Assembly (NCBI RefSeq): GCF_013347965.1
Contig: NZ_CP048810.1
Location: 4,587,501-4,651,500 of the forward strand
Length of the DNA: 64,000 bases
Source: Pseudomonas bijieensis
Lineage (GTDB): Bacteria > Pseudomonadota > Gammaproteobacteria > Pseudomonadales > Pseudomonadaceae
Direction of reading: 5' to 3'
Part shown: piece by piece, positions 62,849 to 64,000 of the stretch
Layout: every line of letters begins with the position of its first letter
Numbering within the stretch: position 1 is the stretch's first letter
Program-made: the position numbers and the translations under genes
The notes under the pieces: model-generated
What the model saw: only the letters and a program-made list of their open reading frames with translations
Told to the model about the DNA's origin: nothing
Database searches by the model: none

Positions 62849-64000
62849 TCAGCCCGGATCGCGATAGCCCGGATGAAAATCCTTCGGCACCGCCACGCTG
62901 ACCTTGTCCCGGGTGGCGATGTCGATGCCTTCGCTGGCCACTTCTGCCAGGAAGTCGATCTGCTCCGGGGTGATGACATACGGCGGCAGGAAATACACCA
63001 CGCTGCCCAGCGGTCGCAACAGCGCACCGCGCTCCAGGGCATGCTGGAACACACTCAGGCCGCGCCGTTCCTGCCACGGGTAGGCGGTCTTGCTGGCCTT
63101 GTCCTTGACCATCTCGATCGCCAGCACCATGCCGGTCTGGCGCACCTCGGCGACGTTCGGGTGGTCGGCCAGGTGCGCGGTGGCGCTCGCCATGCGCTGG
63201 GCCAGGGCCTGGTTGTTTTCGATGACGTTGTCTTCTTCGAAGATGTCCAGGGTCGCCAGGGCCGCGGCGCAGGCCAATGGGTTGCCCGTGTAGCTGTGGG
63301 AATGCAGGAAGGCGCGCAGGGTCGGGTAGTCGTCGTAGAACGCGTTGTAGACCTCGTCGGTGGTCAGGCACGCCGCCAACGGCAGGTAACCGCCGGTCAG
63401 GGCCTTGGACAGGCAGAGGAAATCCGGGGTGATACCGGCCTGTTCGCAGGCGAACATCGTCCCGGTGCGGCCGAAGCCGACGGCGATTTCATCGTGGATC
63501 AAGTGCACGCCATAGCGGTCGCAGGCTTCGCGCAGCAACTTCAGGTACACCGGGTGGTACATGCGCATGCCGCCAGCGCCCTGGATCAGCGGCTCGACGA
63601 TCACCGCCGCGACGGTGTCGTGGTGCTCGGCCAGGGTCTGCTCCATGGCCGCGAACAGGTTGCGCGAATGCTCTTCCCAACCCATGCCTTCGGGGCGGTG
63701 GTAGCAGTCGGGGCTTGGCACCTTGATCGTGTCCAGCAGCAGTGCCTTGTAGGTTTCGGTGAACAACGGCACATCGCCCACCGACATCGCCGCGATGGTT
63801 TCGCCGTGGTAGCTGTTGCTCAGGGTGACGAAGCGCTTCTTGTCCGGCCGGCCGCGATTGATCCAGTAGTGAAAGCTCATCTTCATCGCCACTTCGATGC
63901 AGGACGAGCCGTTATCGGCGTAGAAGCACCGAGTCAGGCCCTCGGGCGTCATTTTCACCAGGCGCTCGGACAGCTCGATCACCGGTTGATGGCTGAAGCC
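62849..64000 (-). CDS. bioA: Adenosylmethionine-8-amino-7-oxononanoate aminotransferase, 5' end missing
   Basis: 383 codons are in the window and the frame is open at the right edge (GFSHQPVIELSERL...), so the N-terminus lies outside. A class III PLP aminotransferase that makes 7,8-diaminopelargonic acid for biotin. It has FYADNGSSCIEVAMKMSFHYW (PLP phosphate loop), NSYHGETIAAMSVGD, LIHDEIAVGFGRTGTMFACEQ with the PLP Asp, and the Schiff-base Lys in LCLSKALTGGYLPLAACLTT (segments). Next to rsmE as in PAO1 (PA0419-PA0420). Confidence 0.95.
   Translation of the reverse strand, partial: GFSHQPVIELSERLVKMTPEGLTRCFYADNGSSCIEVAMKMSFHYWINRGRPDKKRFVTLSNSYHGETIAAMSVGDVPLFTETYKALLLDTIKVPSPDCYHRPEGMGWEEHSRNLFAAMEQTLAEHHDTVAAVIVEPLIQGAGGMRMYHPVYLKLLREACDRYGVHLIHDEIAVGFGRTGTMFACEQAGITPDFLCLSKALTGGYLPLAACLTTDEVYNAFYDDYPTLRAFLHSHSYTGNPLACAAALATLDIFEEDNVIENNQALAQRMASATAHLADHPNVAEVRQTGMVLAIEMVKDKASKTAYPWQERRGLSVFQHALERGALLRPLGSVVYFLPPYVITPEQIDFLAEVASEGIDIATRDKVSVAVPKDFHPGYRDPG

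Noticed and set aside
61942..63054. Single 370-residue protein spanning rsmE and part of bioA on the minus strand
   Set aside because: An artefact of the rsmE frameshift at its 3' end and an open frame through the spacer and antisense-shifted bioA at its 5' end; only the RsmE-like middle is real.

Overview
The window looks like chromosome of a fluorescent Pseudomonas (P. fluorescens group). It is GC-rich, carries many copies of the REP/REPIN repeat typical of that group (core GTGGGAGCGAGC.TGCTCGCGAT), and its gene order from about 1 to 45.9 kb follows the P. aeruginosa PAO1 mutM - fdx - coaD - lao - ftsYEX - rpoH - mtgA - thiSG - trmB - hemW - rdgB - metWX - proC - pilT - pyrBC' - tonB3 - gshB - pilGHIJ - chpA - chpC block. 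Family names below rest on motifs read by eye and on remembered synteny; no database search was possible.

Layout: 0-7.1 kb holds the end of mutM, a ferredoxin, coaD, the laoCBA long-chain alcohol/aldehyde oxidation genes with divergent laoR, and a mercaptopyruvate sulfurtransferase. 7.5-12 kb holds yheT-like, rsmD and a two-gene M16 protease operon. 12.3-16.5 kb is ftsY-ftsE-ftsX-rpoH. 16.6-26.8 kb holds housekeeping genes (mtgA, thiS, thiG, trmB, hemW, rdgB, metW, metX, yggT, proC, yggS). 26.9-29.4 kb has pilT, an NlpC/P60 hydrolase and a TM2 protein. 29.5-35.5 kb has pyrC'-pyrB-pyrR, ruvX-yqgE, tonB3 and gshB. 35.7-45.9 kb is a Pil-Chp chemosensory cluster (pilG, pilH, pilI, pilJ, chpA, chpC) without pilK or chpB.

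45.9-49.4 kb is an accessory islet. It contains two diverged paralogues of an unrecognised small protein, the second clearly AT-rich. Each has the same 16-bp palindrome exactly 100 bp before its start codon. The islet also has a frameshifted nucleotidyltransferase remnant, two copies of a ~330-bp structured repeat that bracket the module, and a DUF6124-like gene behind a hairpin-rich leader. 49.5-57.8 kb is the complete malonate decarboxylase operon mdcABCDEGH-madLM with mdcR convergent. 58-61.8 kb has a hemolysin III-like protein, a LysR regulator, a D-amino-acid dehydrogenase-like oxidoreductase and a frameshifted amino-acid binding protein. The window closes with rsmE (frameshifted at a G run) and the start-truncated bioA, which resumes the PAO1 order. 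The 45.9-61.9 kb stretch therefore looks like an insertion between chpC and rsmE relative to PAO1.

The strongest leads for something undescribed are: (1) the paralogue pair with its shared promoter palindrome inside flanking structured repeats; (2) compensatory base changes between the two long repeat copies, which indicate selected secondary structure; (3) the tetraloop-hairpin leader before the DUF6124 gene; and (4) AANAANAA (Hfq/Crc-type) motifs at the start sites of lao, mdc/mad and the binding-protein gene, which suggest shared catabolite control.
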